Shown: positions 1 through 8,696 of the stretch, piece by piece
How positions within the stretch are numbered: position 1 is the stretch's first letter
How the letters are laid out: each line of letters begins with the position of its first letter
Origin: Vitreoscilla sp.
GTDB taxonomy: Bacteria > Pseudomonadota > Gammaproteobacteria > Burkholderiales > Burkholderiaceae
Length of the DNA: 17,404 nt
Assembly (NCBI GenBank): GCA_014378125.1
Contig: JACMOG010000486.1
Coordinates: forward strand, 1-17,404
Direction: 5' to 3'
The notes under the pieces: generated by a model
The model's database searches: none
Told to the model about the DNA's origin: nothing
Seen by the model: the letters and a program-made list of their open reading frames with translations, nothing else
Translations under genes and position numbers: made by a program

Positions 1-137
1 ACCAGCTCGTGCTGAGCCTGACGGCCATCGGGCCGAGCGCCACCTTCGATTCGGCCGTGGACGGCCAGGTGGCGGCACGGCTGAAGCCGGCCGCCACTGA
101 GCTGTCGGTGCGGTTGGGATGGAAGCCGCCCGCGTGA
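1..137 (+). CDS. IclR-family transcriptional regulator, C-terminal fragment (5' end outside window)
   Basis: An open frame enters from the left edge and ends at TGA 135-137, giving 45 residues. The tail (LSLTAIGPSATF, then a PAATELSVRLGW segment) resembles the end of the IclR effector-binding domain, where a short beta strand is followed by a helix ending in LS..LG. IclR proteins are dimeric repressors or activators that sense small molecules through this domain. The DNA-binding half and the target genes lie outside the window. The assignment rests on a short C-terminal pattern only. The gene converges on the minus-strand sapC-like gene across a 39-base gap containing a hairpin. Confidence 0.6.
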   Translation, partial: QLVLSLTAIGPSATFDSAVDGQVAARLKPAATELSVRLGWKPPA

Positions 138-149
138 GCGGCTCCCCCC

Positions 150-167
150 GCGACGCTCCCGCGTCGC
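150..167. terminator. Terminator-like hairpin between convergent genes
   Basis: A perfect 7-bp inverted repeat GCGACGC / GCGTCGC with a TCCC loop sits in the 39-base gap between the IclR-type gene end (137) and the sapC-like gene end (177). Its position and GC-rich stem fit a shared terminator for both strands. There is no T-tract on either side, so efficient intrinsic termination is uncertain. Confidence 0.5.
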
Positions 168-176
168 AGTGTCGGA

Positions 177-932
177 TCAGGCCTCGACAGCCTTCTGCTG
201 CGTCAGGCGGCGATCCAGCAGGCGGCGCATGTTGTTGAGCGACACCATGTGGGTCTGCAGCAGGCCCAGCAGGCCGTTGCGGTACATCTGGGCGATCTGG
301 GCGTCGGGCAGCTTGCCCAGCGCCTCTTCGTCCACGGTCATGAAGCCGTCGACCGACAGCGACTCGCCGCTGGCCAGCGTGGCGTCGAAGCGCATCGGCT
401 TGAGCAGCTTCATCTCCAGCAGCGCGGCGCAGGCCTGGCGGGTGCGCTCGAGGTCGGTCTCGAGGTCCTGCACGAATTTGTGGATGCCGTTGAGCAGCTC
501 GGTGGCCTCGCCCTGCTCGTTGAACAGCGGCTGGCCTTCGGTGCGCGACATGCCTTCCCAGGTGTTGTCGAACACCATGGCCCAGCGGTCGGAGCCTTCG
601 ATGCGGGCCATCGTGAACGGGTAGGCACGCAGCATCGCGGGCACGTAGCCGGCGTCCCACTTGTGGTCGGGCGTGACGAACAGGTTCTCGTCCGGCTTCA
701 TGCCGAACACGGCCACCGGGGCGACGGTGTCGCGGCCCAGGGCGTCGGGCGCGGCGCGCACGAACAGGATCGGGAAGCTGAGCGCCGCGTCGGCGAATTC
801 GCTCACCGACACCATGAACGACGTGAACGGGGCGAGCCGGGGGATCGCGTTCAGTTCACTCTTCAGGCGCAGGTCGCGGTGGAGGACGGTGTCGAGCGCA
901 ATCGGCTCTTTGTGCAGGTTCGTGACGATCAT
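177..932 (-). CDS. SapC-family protein
   Basis: The product is 251 residues, beginning MIVTNLHKEP. The whole length matches the SapC-like pattern: a central stretch with PILFVRA, GMKPDENLF and YVPAMLRAYPF, and a C-terminal FMTVDEEALGKLPD segment. SapC proteins were first described beside S-layer genes in Campylobacter, but the family is widespread in proteobacteria and its role is poorly defined. I see no signal peptide or membrane segment, so it looks soluble. The start ATG (930-932) overlaps the corC-like stop as ATGA, and a GGAG lies a few bases upstream inside the corC-like gene. Translational coupling with the CorC-like membrane protein is therefore likely. Function is inferred only at family level. 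Confidence 0.85.
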   Translation of the reverse strand: MIVTNLHKEPIALDTVLHRDLRLKSELNAIPRLAPFTSFMVSVSEFADAALSFPILFVRAAPDALGRDTVAPVAVFGMKPDENLFVTPDHKWDAGYVPAMLRAYPFTMARIEGSDRWAMVFDNTWEGMSRTEGQPLFNEQGEATELLNGIHKFVQDLETDLERTRQACAALLEMKLLKPMRFDATLASGESLSVDGFMTVDEEALGKLPDAQIAQMYRNGLLGLLQTHMVSLNNMRRLLDRRLTQQKAVEA

Positions 933-2230
933 GGGTGTTCTCCAGGGGAAGTATTCCGGCTCACGAGTACCTTGTCGACTCGCTTGCCGTCGAGGTCGAC
1001 GACCTCGAATCGCCAATCTCCCCATTGGACCGCATCGGTCGTCCGGGGCAGGCGTCCCAGCAGCAGCATGATCATGCCGGCCAGGGTGTTGTAGCGCCCG
1101 CGATCTTCTTCGGGCAGGTCCTTGATCTCGAGGCGGTCCTTGATCTCGGGCACCGGGATCAGGCCGTCCATCAGCCAGCTGCCGTCCTCGCGGCGCACGG
1201 CCCAGGCATCGTCGTCCGACTCGGGGCTGAACTCGCCGGTGATGGCCTCCAGCACGTCGCGCAGCGTGATCACGCCCTGCACCGCGCCGTACTCGTCGAC
1301 CACGAACACCAGCTGCGCCACGTGCGTGCGGAAGTGATCCAGCAGCTCCATGCCCGACAGCGTCTCGGGCACGAACACGGGCGGCTGCAGCTCCTCGGTG
1401 AGCACCGGCGTGCGGCCCTCGGCCAGTGGCCTGAGGAGGCCCTGCGCCGTGATGACGCCGATGACGTCGTCCAGTCCGCCGCGGCACACCGGGTAGCGCG
1501 CGTGCGCCTCCTCGATCACCGCCTTGAGCACCTTTTCGATGGGATCGTTGGCGTCGAGCCAGTGTATTTCCGCGCGCGGAATCATCATCGAGCCGATCTG
1601 GCGGTCGTCCAGGCGGAACACGTTGCGCACCATCTGGTGCTCCTGCGCCTCGATGACGCCGGCGTCCAGGCCCTCTTCCAGGCTGGCCGCGATCTCTTCT
1701 TCCGTCACCGCCCGGCTGGCGTTGCCGCGGATGCCCAGCAGCCGCAGGATGGCCTCGGTGGTCTTGGACAGCAGCACCACCAGCGGACGCGCGGCCGCCG
1801 ACAGCAGCAGCATGGGGGGCGCCAGGATGCTGGCCGTGGTCTCCGGAAACATCTGGCCGATGCGCTTGGGCACCAACTCGCCGAAGATGATGGTGACCAC
1901 CGTGATGATCAGCACCACCAGCGCCGTGGCCGTGATGTGGGCCGGATGCGAGCTGAGGTTGAACGTGGCGTGCAGCCACTCGCCCAGCGGCTCGGAGAAC
2001 GCCGCGTCGCCCACGATGCCGTTGAGCACGCTGATGGACGTGATGCCCACCTGCACCGTCGACAGGAACTTGGTGGGATGGTCGTGCAGGTCGATCGCCG
2101 CCTCGGCGCCCCGCTCGCCGGCCTCGAGCATCACCTGCAGGCGCGCCTTGCGGCTGGCCGTCAACGCCATTTCCGACATCGCGAACGCCGCGTTCAGCAC
2201 GATCAGGAAAAAGAGAAGGGCGACGTCCAT
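929..2230 (-). CDS. CorC/HlyC-family membrane protein (CNNM/DUF21, CBS pair, CorC_HlyC domain)
   Basis: The product is 433 residues. Residues 1-165 form the membrane-embedded CNNM/DUF21 domain, with hydrophobic spans near 3-18, 60-80, 98-118 and 135-155, a SEMALTASRKARL segment after the first span, and FGELVPKRI at 116-124. A CBS pair follows at about 210-335 (MIPRAEIHWLDA; FVVDEYGAVQGVITLRDVLE). The C-terminal CorC_HlyC domain spans about 343-425. The family is linked to divalent cation (Mg2+/Co2+) efflux in the inner membrane, although many members were named hemolysins. An in-frame ATG at 2357-2359 exists, but its extra 43 residues are arginine- and proline-rich and non-conserved, so M at 2228-2230 was chosen. 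No clear Shine-Dalgarno precedes it. The gene is first in an operon with the SapC-like gene. Confidence 0.9.
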   Translation of the reverse strand: MDVALLFFLIVLNAAFAMSEMALTASRKARLQVMLEAGERGAEAAIDLHDHPTKFLSTVQVGITSISVLNGIVGDAAFSEPLGEWLHATFNLSSHPAHITATALVVLIITVVTIIFGELVPKRIGQMFPETTASILAPPMLLLSAAARPLVVLLSKTTEAILRLLGIRGNASRAVTEEEIAASLEEGLDAGVIEAQEHQMVRNVFRLDDRQIGSMMIPRAEIHWLDANDPIEKVLKAVIEEAHARYPVCRGGLDDVIGVITAQGLLRPLAEGRTPVLTEELQPPVFVPETLSGMELLDHFRTHVAQLVFVVDEYGAVQGVITLRDVLEAITGEFSPESDDDAWAVRREDGSWLMDGLIPVPEIKDRLEIKDLPEEDRGRYNTLAGMIMLLLGRLPRTTDAVQWGDWRFEVVDLDGKRVDKVLVSRNTSPGEHP

Positions 2231-2357
2231 CGAGAAGCGCGTAGGGGGTGCAGGTGAGACGAAACGGGGATCCCCGCGGGCAGGCGCTCGGTGCGCCCTC
2301 AGGGGAATTTCGGGGCCACGACAGGGCCAAAGCCCGCGAGCGTAGCAGAATCGGATC

Positions 2358-3154
2358 ATGGATTATCTGATAGGCGACCTCCAGGGCTGCTGGCCACGAT
2401 CGATTTCTCGCCGTCGCGCGACCGCATCCACCTGCTGGGCGACCTGGTCAACCGCGGCCCGCAGTCCCTGCCCGTGCTGCGCCGCCTGGAGGCGCTGGGC
2501 GATGCCGCGCAGTGCCTGCTGGGCAACCACGACCTGCACCTGCTGGCCGTCGCCCACGGCGTGCGCCAGCAAGGCAAGGGCGACACGCTGTCGGAAATCC
2601 TGGCCGACCCGCGCCGCGACGCCCTGCTCGACTGGCTGCGCCACCGCAACATGGCCGCCCAGGCCTGCGGCTGGCTGCTGGTGCACGCCGGCGTCATCCC
2701 GCAGTGGAGCGCCGAGCAGGCCCTCGCGTGCGCGCGCGAGATCGAGATGCTGCTGCGCTCCTCCGACATCGCCACCTTCCTGCCGGTGATGTACGGCAAC
2801 GAGCCGCGTCGCTGGGATCCCGCGCTGCAGGGCCCGGATCGCTGGCGCTTCATCGTCAATACCCTCACCCGCATGCGCCTGTGCAGCGCCGACGGCGAGC
2901 TGGAGCTGAAAAGGGACGGCCCCGGCGAGGCGCCGCCCGGCATGCGGCCCTGGTTCGAGCACCCGGACCGGCTCACCAGCGACACCCCCATCGCCTTCGG
3001 CCACTGGTCGCAGCTGGGCCTCATCGACAGCCCCCTTCTGCTGTCCACCGACACCGGCTGCCTGTGGGGCGGCTCGCTCACCGCCGTGCGCGTGGACGGC
3101 GGGCATCGCGAGGTGATCCAGGTGCCGTGCCAACAGGCGCGCAAGCCGGGTTGA
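2358..3154 (+). pseudogene. apaH: Diadenosine tetraphosphatase (ApaH), frameshifted by a small N-terminal deletion
   Basis: ApaH hydrolyses Ap4A symmetrically to two ADP. The start ATG 2358 encodes MDYLIGDLQGC, the first metallophosphatase block. The protein then resumes one frame away at LLATIDFSPSRD near 2389. It continues through GDLVNRG, GNHDLHLLA, the HAGVIPQW block, MYGNEPRRW, FGHWSQLG and DTGCLWGG to TGA 3152-3154. Against E. coli ApaH about six residues are missing between GC and LL. Restoring 22 bases would rejoin the frames exactly. The break sits at GGCTGC, a likely slippage repeat. The long frame open from 2291 lacks the first GD..GC metal-binding block. The gene is therefore probably inactive unless the lesion is a sequencing artefact. 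It is divergent from corC and immediately upstream of tRNA-Ser. Confidence 0.85.
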
Positions 3155-3168
3155 TCGGACGCCGTCGA

Positions 3169-3174
3169 TACAAT
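3169..3174 (+). promoter_or_regulatory. Possible -10 box for tRNA-Ser
   Basis: TACAAT lies 16 bases before the tRNA 5' end, which suits a transcript starting just ahead of the tRNA. No good -35 match is found at 16-18 bases, so this is a weak call. Confidence 0.3.
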
Positions 3175-3190
3175 GGCGGCCTCGACTGAA

Positions 3191-3278
3191 GGAAGCGTGG
3201 CAGAGTGGTCGATTGCAACGGTCTTGAAAACCGTCGGCCCGAAAGGGCCCGTGAGTTCGAATCTCACCGCTTCCGCCA
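3191..3278 (+). tRNA. tRNA-Ser (anticodon UGA)
   Basis: This is a complete 88-base tRNA with an encoded CCA. The acceptor arm GGAAGCG (3191-3197) pairs with CGCTTCC (3268-3274), followed by discriminator G and CCA (3276-3278). The anticodon stem ACGGT/ACCGT encloses the loop CTTGAAA, with anticodon TGA at 3225-3227. A long variable arm (GGCCC GAAA GGGCC) marks it as class II, and the T-arm is GTGAG TTCGAAT CTCAC. Serine identity follows from the anticodon plus the long variable arm. It decodes UCA and, by wobble, UCG. The AbiE toxin-antitoxin genes begin about 150 bases downstream, a typical setting for integration next to a tRNA 3' end. Confidence 0.97.
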
Positions 3279-3408
3279 GCACCTTGCGGCCTCCGGCCAG
3301 GTGCCTGGCTCGGTTCCAAAAGCGCACTCACGTACGTCGTGTTTGCGACAGAGCCGAGCCCCGACGCATCGAAACGCGAGGCAGGCCGTTGCGATATCTA
3401 TGAAGTTA

Positions 3409-3426
3409 TTGACAACTGCATAGCTA

Positions 3427-3431
<5 letters not shown>
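3409..3431 (+). promoter_or_regulatory. AT-rich promoter/operator candidate of the abiE operon
   Basis: In an otherwise GC-rich setting, an AT-rich patch carries a perfect -35 hexamer TTGACA (3409-3414). It overlaps a near-palindrome TGCA-TAGCTA-T-TGCA (3417-3431), whose only flaw is one extra T. AbiEi antitoxins are known to repress their own operon by binding inverted repeats at the promoter, so this is the natural operator candidate. No good -10 box lies 16-18 bases beyond TTGACA, so the exact promoter is unsettled. Confidence 0.4.
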
Positions 3432-4082
<651 letters not shown>

Positions 4083-4086
<4 letters not shown>

Positions 4087-4997
4087 GCCGCAACCTCGCC
4101 GCATCGATCCGGGCCCGCCTGAAGAACCATGCGGACGCGGCCGGGGAGGACTTCAACCTGACGCTGACGCGCTACGGCTTGGAGCGCCTGCTGTACCGGT
4201 TGTCCGCCTCAACGCATGCCGGCCGTTTCCTGCTGAAAGGCGCCCTGCTCTTCTCGCTCTGGTACGACCAGCCGCGTCGACCGACACGGGATGCCGACCT
4301 GTTGGCTTTCGGCCCAGACGCGATCGATGCGATGGTCGACACCTTTCGCGAGATCTGTGCGGTGCCGTGCGACGATGGACTCATCCTCGATCCGGGGAGC
4401 GTGCGCGGTGCGGAGATCCGCAAGTCTGCCGGCTACGGAGGCGTGCGTATCGAACTACAGGCTCGACTCGACGGCGCACGGATCTCGTTGCAGGCCGACG
4501 TCGGCTTCGGCGATGTCGTCACGCCCGGGCCGGTGCCCGTGAGCTTCCCCCTGCTGCTCGCGGGCCTGCCGGCTCCGCAACTGCGCGCCTATCCGAAGGC
4601 AACGGTGATCGCCGAGAAGTTGCACGCCATCTGCTTGCTGGGCCTGGCCAATACGCGCATGAAGGATTACTTCGACCTCGACCTGCTGCTGCAAGATGAT
4701 GCGCTGGATCCGGCCGAGTTGCGGCGCGCCATCGAGGCCACGTTCAGGCGCCGCAAGTTTTCGCTGCCCGGCGACTGGCCCGCGGGTTTGAGTGACGTCT
4801 TCGCAGCCGACTTGGTGAAGCAAGCGCAGTGGTCGGCATTCCTGAGAAAGAACCGGCTTCAAGCCGTGCCGCTGCCAGCGGTGGTCGGGCGCCTGCGTGC
4901 CGGCCTCTCGAGAATCGGTGCTGCGGCGCAACTCGGGCTACGAGTTCGACGCGCAGAGCGGCCAAGCGTTTCGCCAAGCATGGCAGATCGAGTCTGA
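4083..4997 (+). CDS. abiEii: AbiEii/AbiGii nucleotidyltransferase toxin (type IV toxin-antitoxin)
   Basis: The product is 304 residues and starts at the ATG overlapping the abiEi stop. The nucleotidyltransferase signature is intact: LLKGALLFSLW (51-60), then TRDADLLAF (68-76) with the metal-binding D70 and D72. Two later family motifs are also present: VIAEKLHAI (175-183) and RMKDYFDLDLL (192-202). In characterised systems such a toxin adds nucleotides to target RNA (tRNA or other substrates) and causes growth arrest or abortive phage infection. The C-terminal roughly 35 residues (after VVGRLRA) are arginine-rich and do not look like the usual ending, so the tail may have drifted. The operon with abiEi appears complete and potentially functional. 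Confidence 0.88.
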
Positions 4998-5364
4998 GCG
5001 ACGTCAGGCCCCGGGCCACCATTCGTCCCGAGTGGTCGGGTTCACAGGCAGAGAGATCCCGTTGTCGCTGCGCGGCAGATCGACGGGCTCCTGTGCCAAG
5101 GCGCGGTGTGCGGGCGCTGCACAGCAGTAGCGGCGTCGCCTGACACCGACCGTGGCGTACCGCCATCGGAGTCGCCTGCGGAAGTCAGCCCGGGCTCAGC
5201 TACGCATCCCTAGGCTGCGCGCGTTGGGTTGCTTTGAAATGCGACGCGCAGACAATCCCCGATTGGCTGCTGCCTGCGCCCGACGCATGCGCATCTGCCG
5301 CGCCGACGGATCAAGGGGCACATGCGCCGCTTGACCTCGTCCGAATCGATGACGTCAGGAACCG
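4998..5364. other. Intergenic region between abiEii and the LuxR-type gene
   Basis: These 367 bases hold no ORF that I can support. A small hairpin TGGCG-TAC-CGCCA (5153-5165) might end the abiE transcript, but it is short and lacks a T-tract. The 9-mer GACGTCAGG occurs at 5000-5008 and 5351-5359, almost exactly bracketing the gap. I found no transposase remnant or tRNA 3'-end copy between the two. An AGGA at 5357-5360 serves the next gene. Confidence 0.5.
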
Positions 5365-6339
5365 ATGCCTGTGATGGAAGACGACGCTCTCCTTTTGCGG
5401 ATCTATCAAGCCGCACGAGTCCATGCAGTGAACGACTTCCAGCGGGCGGTCGTCGCTCTGCTGCGCACGCGGCTCTCCTTCGTCTCGATGATGTGGGGCA
5501 GTGGACTCGTGACCCCCGATCGCTCGGAGGTCGTACCGACCGCCTTGTACATCGAGGGCATGAGCGATGACTTCCTGCGGCGATGGGTCGATGAGGTCGC
5601 CGGAAGCGATCCGGTCATCCCGATACTGGCACGAGCCCCGGAATGCGCGCACGTGATCGACGTGAAGCAGGTCTATCGCCAATACCCTCGCCTCGTCGAA
5701 TTCGGCCGTGAATTCGGCATCGAATCGTACGTCTTGATCGGGGGCCCGGGACTCGAACACGAACATATGAGTTGGCTGTCGCTCTATGGCGGAGACCCGA
5801 AGACCCGGCCGGCCGACGCCGAACTGCGTTGGCTCGAAGCCCTCATGCCGCACCTTTGCGAGGCTTGGAAGATCAACACTGCCATCCACAGCCCGAGGCA
5901 GCGTTCGAACCCGAGCAGTTTCGCGCTTGCCGACGGCGCCACGGCGAGATTGCTGAGCAGTGACGACGCGTTCAAGATCTTCTTGATCGACGAGTGGGCC
6001 GACTTCGACGGCCGAATCGTTCCACGGCATCTGGCCCGAACATGGTTCCAGCAGGACGAAGTGCTGTTCGATGGCAGGGGCGTGCGATTTCATGCAAAGC
6101 GTGTGCGAAACCTGGTCTATCTGTCGGCCAGCCCCATCGCGAGGCTGTCCGGCGAGTTGTCGCCGCGCCTGCGGCAAGTCGCGAGCATGTACTCGAAAGG
6201 GTTGTCGCACAAGGAGATCGCGCAACGAATCGGCATCTCGCCCGCGACCGTGCGCAACCAGATCGCAGCCACCTACGCCCAGCTCCGGATCCATACCAAG
6301 ATCGAGTTGCTCGAACGAATGGTGGATGGAGGCGGTTGA
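5365..6339 (+). CDS. LuxR-type (C-terminal HTH) transcriptional regulator
   Basis: The product is 324 residues. The C-terminal 60 (264-320) form a typical LuxR/FixJ HTH: LSPRLRQVASMYSKGLSHKEIAQRIGISPATVRNQ in outline, followed by a tetramerisation-like helix ending KIELLERM. The N-terminal 250 residues match no domain I recognise. There is no receiver DD/K pattern and no obvious autoinducer-binding WYDPWG-type motif, so the signal is unknown. Start ATG 5365 is preceded by AGGA at 5357-5360. ATG 5374 is an alternative with poorer spacing. It is followed by a leader with two perfect inverted repeats and then the EF-hand lipoprotein gene on the same strand. Regulation of that neighbour is a reasonable inference. 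Confidence 0.85.
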   Translation: MPVMEDDALLLRIYQAARVHAVNDFQRAVVALLRTRLSFVSMMWGSGLVTPDRSEVVPTALYIEGMSDDFLRRWVDEVAGSDPVIPILARAPECAHVIDVKQVYRQYPRLVEFGREFGIESYVLIGGPGLEHEHMSWLSLYGGDPKTRPADAELRWLEALMPHLCEAWKINTAIHSPRQRSNPSSFALADGATARLLSSDDAFKIFLIDEWADFDGRIVPRHLARTWFQQDEVLFDGRGVRFHAKRVRNLVYLSASPIARLSGELSPRLRQVASMYSKGLSHKEIAQRIGISPATVRNQIAATYAQLRIHTKIELLERMVDGGG

Positions 6340-6341
6340 CG

Positions 6342-6367
6342 GTACATGGTGCATTTGCTCCATGTAC
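6342..6367. promoter_or_regulatory. Perfect inverted repeat, operator candidate
   Basis: GTACATGG and CCATGTAC (8-bp perfect arms) are separated by 10 bases, starting 3 bases after the LuxR-type gene stop. The half-site spacing of 18 bases centre to centre would place both on nearly the same DNA face. No T-run follows, so an operator or an mRNA hairpin is more likely than an intrinsic terminator. It lies about 240 bases ahead of the lipoprotein start. Confidence 0.45.
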
Positions 6368-6399
6368 GCAACGTGGGCTAGCGTGCAAGCTGCGCCGGG

Positions 6400-6427
6400 T
6401 GGACAGGAAACGAGAGTCGGCTGTCCA
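6400..6427. promoter_or_regulatory. Second inverted repeat in the lipoprotein leader
   Basis: TGGACAG (6400-6406) and CTGTCCA (6421-6427) form a perfect 7-bp inverted repeat with a 14-base spacer, 33 bases after the first repeat. It could be another regulator site or a leader-RNA stem. The rest of the 6428-6590 leader shows no convincing sigma70 promoter. Confidence 0.35.
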
Positions 6428-6604
6428 AGTTTCGATTTGACGCATTGGGCTGATGGGCGCACGGCCAACCCGTTGCATGCAAATCGCGCTCATCAACGCT
6501 CGAGTCGGACCGTTCTTCGCGATGCTCGGTCGTATGGATGCGGACCAGACGTGTGGCCCGGCCTCGGCTCGAAGCGTCCCCGCAGTCCATCAGAGGAAAA
6601 GACC

Positions 6605-8653
6605 ATGACCCGTTTCGCTTCGAAGCCTCTGTCGACCACACCATCATGGTTGGTCGCTGCCGCGGCGGTGCCTGTCGCCTTGATGCTGGGCGGATGCGGC
6701 TCCGGCTCGGACACCACCACGCCGCCGGCGCCGCCAGTCGTCACGACGACCAGCGTGCCGGTCACAGTCATCGACGGGGCGATTTCCGGGGCGACGGCTT
6801 GTCTCGATCTGAACGACAACGGCATCTGCGACCCTGGCGAGCCCTCGGGCGTGACCGGAGCCTCCGGGGCAACGACCATCGCGGTGCCGAATGCAGAAGT
6901 CGGAACGCATGCCATCGTTGTCATGGTGCCCGTTGGCGCTGTCGACACCGATACGGGGCCTGTCTCGACGGCCTACGTCATGCAGGCGCCGGCCGACCAG
7001 ACGGCCGTGGTCAGTCCGCTCACGACGCTCGTGCAGGCAGAGTTGCTGGCAAACGGCTCGAGTTCGGCGCAGGCCGCGGCCATCGTGCAGGCCCAGACAG
7101 GCCTGACGGACTCGCTGTTCAGCAACTACTCCTTGGCGGCGGCGAGTCCCGGGGCCACAGCCGCCGCCAACCTCGCGCGCCTCGTCGTCCTGACGACGCA
7201 GCAACAACTCGCGGCGTTGTCGACCATCGTGGGCCAAGCTGACATTTCGGGCGCAACGGTGTCGCAGGCCGACCTGCAGCGCGCGGTGGACAACTCGCTG
7301 ATCGGCTCATTGCAGGCGATCGCGGCCGCGGCAAGCGACCCGAGCGTCACTGCGGCGACGACACAGGCCGGCCGGGATGCGGTCCTTGGCACCCTGGAGG
7401 CCGCGTTGGTCGCGAATGCGCAGGTCGGTTTGACTCCGACTGCGGCGCTCGCGGCAATTGGCGTGCAAAAGCTGCCGCCGGACTCCGCGACGGGCGCCGT
7501 CGCAGGCGCTTCGCTGCGTGCGCTGACCTACACGGACGCAAACAATTGGTTCTTCAGGGCCAACGAGTCCACCGCTGCGGACAACACCCCGGACAGCAAC
7601 GGCCTCGATCACTACTACGACAACCGGACCCAGGATGTAGCCGGCACCGTGACCTCATGGGGCTTCGACAACGACAAATCGCGTCAGGGCGATCTGCACT
7701 GGAACGGGACCGCTTGGGTCGCGTGTCCGCTGGGATTCCGCAGTTCGACGACACCCCGCGATGCGAACGGCATCGCTCAGTACAACTACTGCGATGCCGA
7801 CGAGATCGGCTCCAGCCAGCGCTTCTCGGTCGACGTGGGCGGCAAGCTCCTCAACGATGTCGTCAACACGATTCGCGCGTTCCCGGGCAGTGACGGCGGT
7901 GTCTCCTACAGCACTTTCGGACCCGTGGACATGTCCCTGCTCGGCACCGCGACCTTCCCCACGGGCTCAAGGCTGCTGTACCAGTCGAACCAGTCAACCA
8001 GTCAAGCATTCAGCTACATCGTCCTGCCCTCTGGCATCGTGGATGCCTATCCCCTGGCAATCGCTGCAGGCGGCGATGCGAGTGCCACGCCAGCACCGGC
8101 TTGCGCGGCCGTCTCGAATGCCAACGCCGCGAGCTACTACCAGCCGATCGCCACGCTCGAGGCGATGGTGGCAGCCAATCCAGGGACGCCTTGCATCGAC
8201 GGGACGACCACTGGCACAGCCGATGCCAACGATTGGTGGAGCAACAGCACGATCAGCCTTGGCTCCATCGCCAACCGCGTCACCCCGCCGAATGCAAACT
8301 TCACGACGACGGAACTCCTGCGTGTTGCCTTCGCCACATCCGGAAACGGTGTGACGTATTACCGCTGCCTGGACCGCGCGAGCAACGGAAGCTCCAGGAA
8401 TTGCACCGCTATCGGCCCCGGTGGCACGTACAGCATCCAGACTCTGGGGGACGCACGTGTCCTCACGATGAGCAATCAGCCAGCGGAGGTCGTATTGCTC
8501 GGGCACGTACGTGTGTTCGTGGAGCGGGGCGGGGTCGTCTACTACGGCTACCAGACGAACGCGGGCAAGGTCGTCGAGAGCGTCCGGCTGAACCTGCCTG
8601 CGGCCAACGCGCTCATGGCCCAGCTCGGCATGCCCGCAATAGTCCCGAACTGA
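6605..8653 (+). CDS. Large secreted lipoprotein with an EF-hand-like calcium loop
   Basis: The product is 682 residues. The signal peptide ends in lipobox LGGC (28-31), so C31 should be lipidated. A Thr/Pro-rich linker (36-53) follows. Residues 57-84 read DGAISGATACLDLNDNG then ICDPGE, with a canonical EF-hand loop pattern D68-N70-N72-G73-I74-D76-E79. The middle part (to about 300) is alanine-rich and helical. The C-terminal half is rich in Asn, Asp and Tyr and ends MAQLGMPAIVPN. I do not recognise a named family for the whole protein. Start ATG 6605 has GAGGA seven bases upstream. The same frame is open back to 6071 inside the LuxR-type gene, but that part is not coding. It probably sits on the outer membrane or periplasmic surface. 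Confidence 0.85.
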   Translation: MTRFASKPLSTTPSWLVAAAAVPVALMLGGCGSGSDTTTPPAPPVVTTTSVPVTVIDGAISGATACLDLNDNGICDPGEPSGVTGASGATTIAVPNAEVGTHAIVVMVPVGAVDTDTGPVSTAYVMQAPADQTAVVSPLTTLVQAELLANGSSSAQAAAIVQAQTGLTDSLFSNYSLAAASPGATAAANLARLVVLTTQQQLAALSTIVGQADISGATVSQADLQRAVDNSLIGSLQAIAAAASDPSVTAATTQAGRDAVLGTLEAALVANAQVGLTPTAALAAIGVQKLPPDSATGAVAGASLRALTYTDANNWFFRANESTAADNTPDSNGLDHYYDNRTQDVAGTVTSWGFDNDKSRQGDLHWNGTAWVACPLGFRSSTTPRDANGIAQYNYCDADEIGSSQRFSVDVGGKLLNDVVNTIRAFPGSDGGVSYSTFGPVDMSLLGTATFPTGSRLLYQSNQSTSQAFSYIVLPSGIVDAYPLAIAAGGDASATPAPACAAVSNANAASYYQPIATLEAMVAANPGTPCIDGTTTGTADANDWWSNSTISLGSIANRVTPPNANFTTTELLRVAFATSGNGVTYYRCLDRASNGSSRNCTAIGPGGTYSIQTLGDARVLTMSNQPAEVVLLGHVRVFVERGGVVYYGYQTNAGKVVESVRLNLPAANALMAQLGMPAIVPN

Positions 8654-8696
8654 CGCGAAAACCAAGAGCGCCACTGCACTCTGAATGGCTGGCATC

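Noticed and set aside
935..2257. 440-codon plus-strand frame opposite corC
   Set aside because: Composition typical of an antisense shadow (HRRQELGG, QHHQRT runs). The minus strand has an unmistakable CNNM/CBS/CorC architecture.
2291..3154. Intact ApaH starting at ATG 2291
   Set aside because: Its first 33 residues are not ApaH-like and lack the first GD..GC metal-binding block, which lies in another frame at 2358.
3296..3309. GCCAG/CTGGC hairpin after tRNA-Ser as a terminator
   Set aside because: Short stem and no T-tract; not convincing.
4897..5130. Plus-strand frame with NSGYEFDAQSGQAFRQAW overlapping the abiEii 3' end
   Set aside because: Locally coding-like, but the overlap with abiEii, the unrelated remainder and the lack of a recognisable family make it unsupported. 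It might reflect drift of the abiEii tail.
5000..5359. 9-base direct repeat GACGTCAGG bracketing the abiE-luxR gap, as a possible target-site duplication
   Set aside because: No transposase remnant or terminal inverted repeats inside, and a 9-mer match over this distance can arise by chance.
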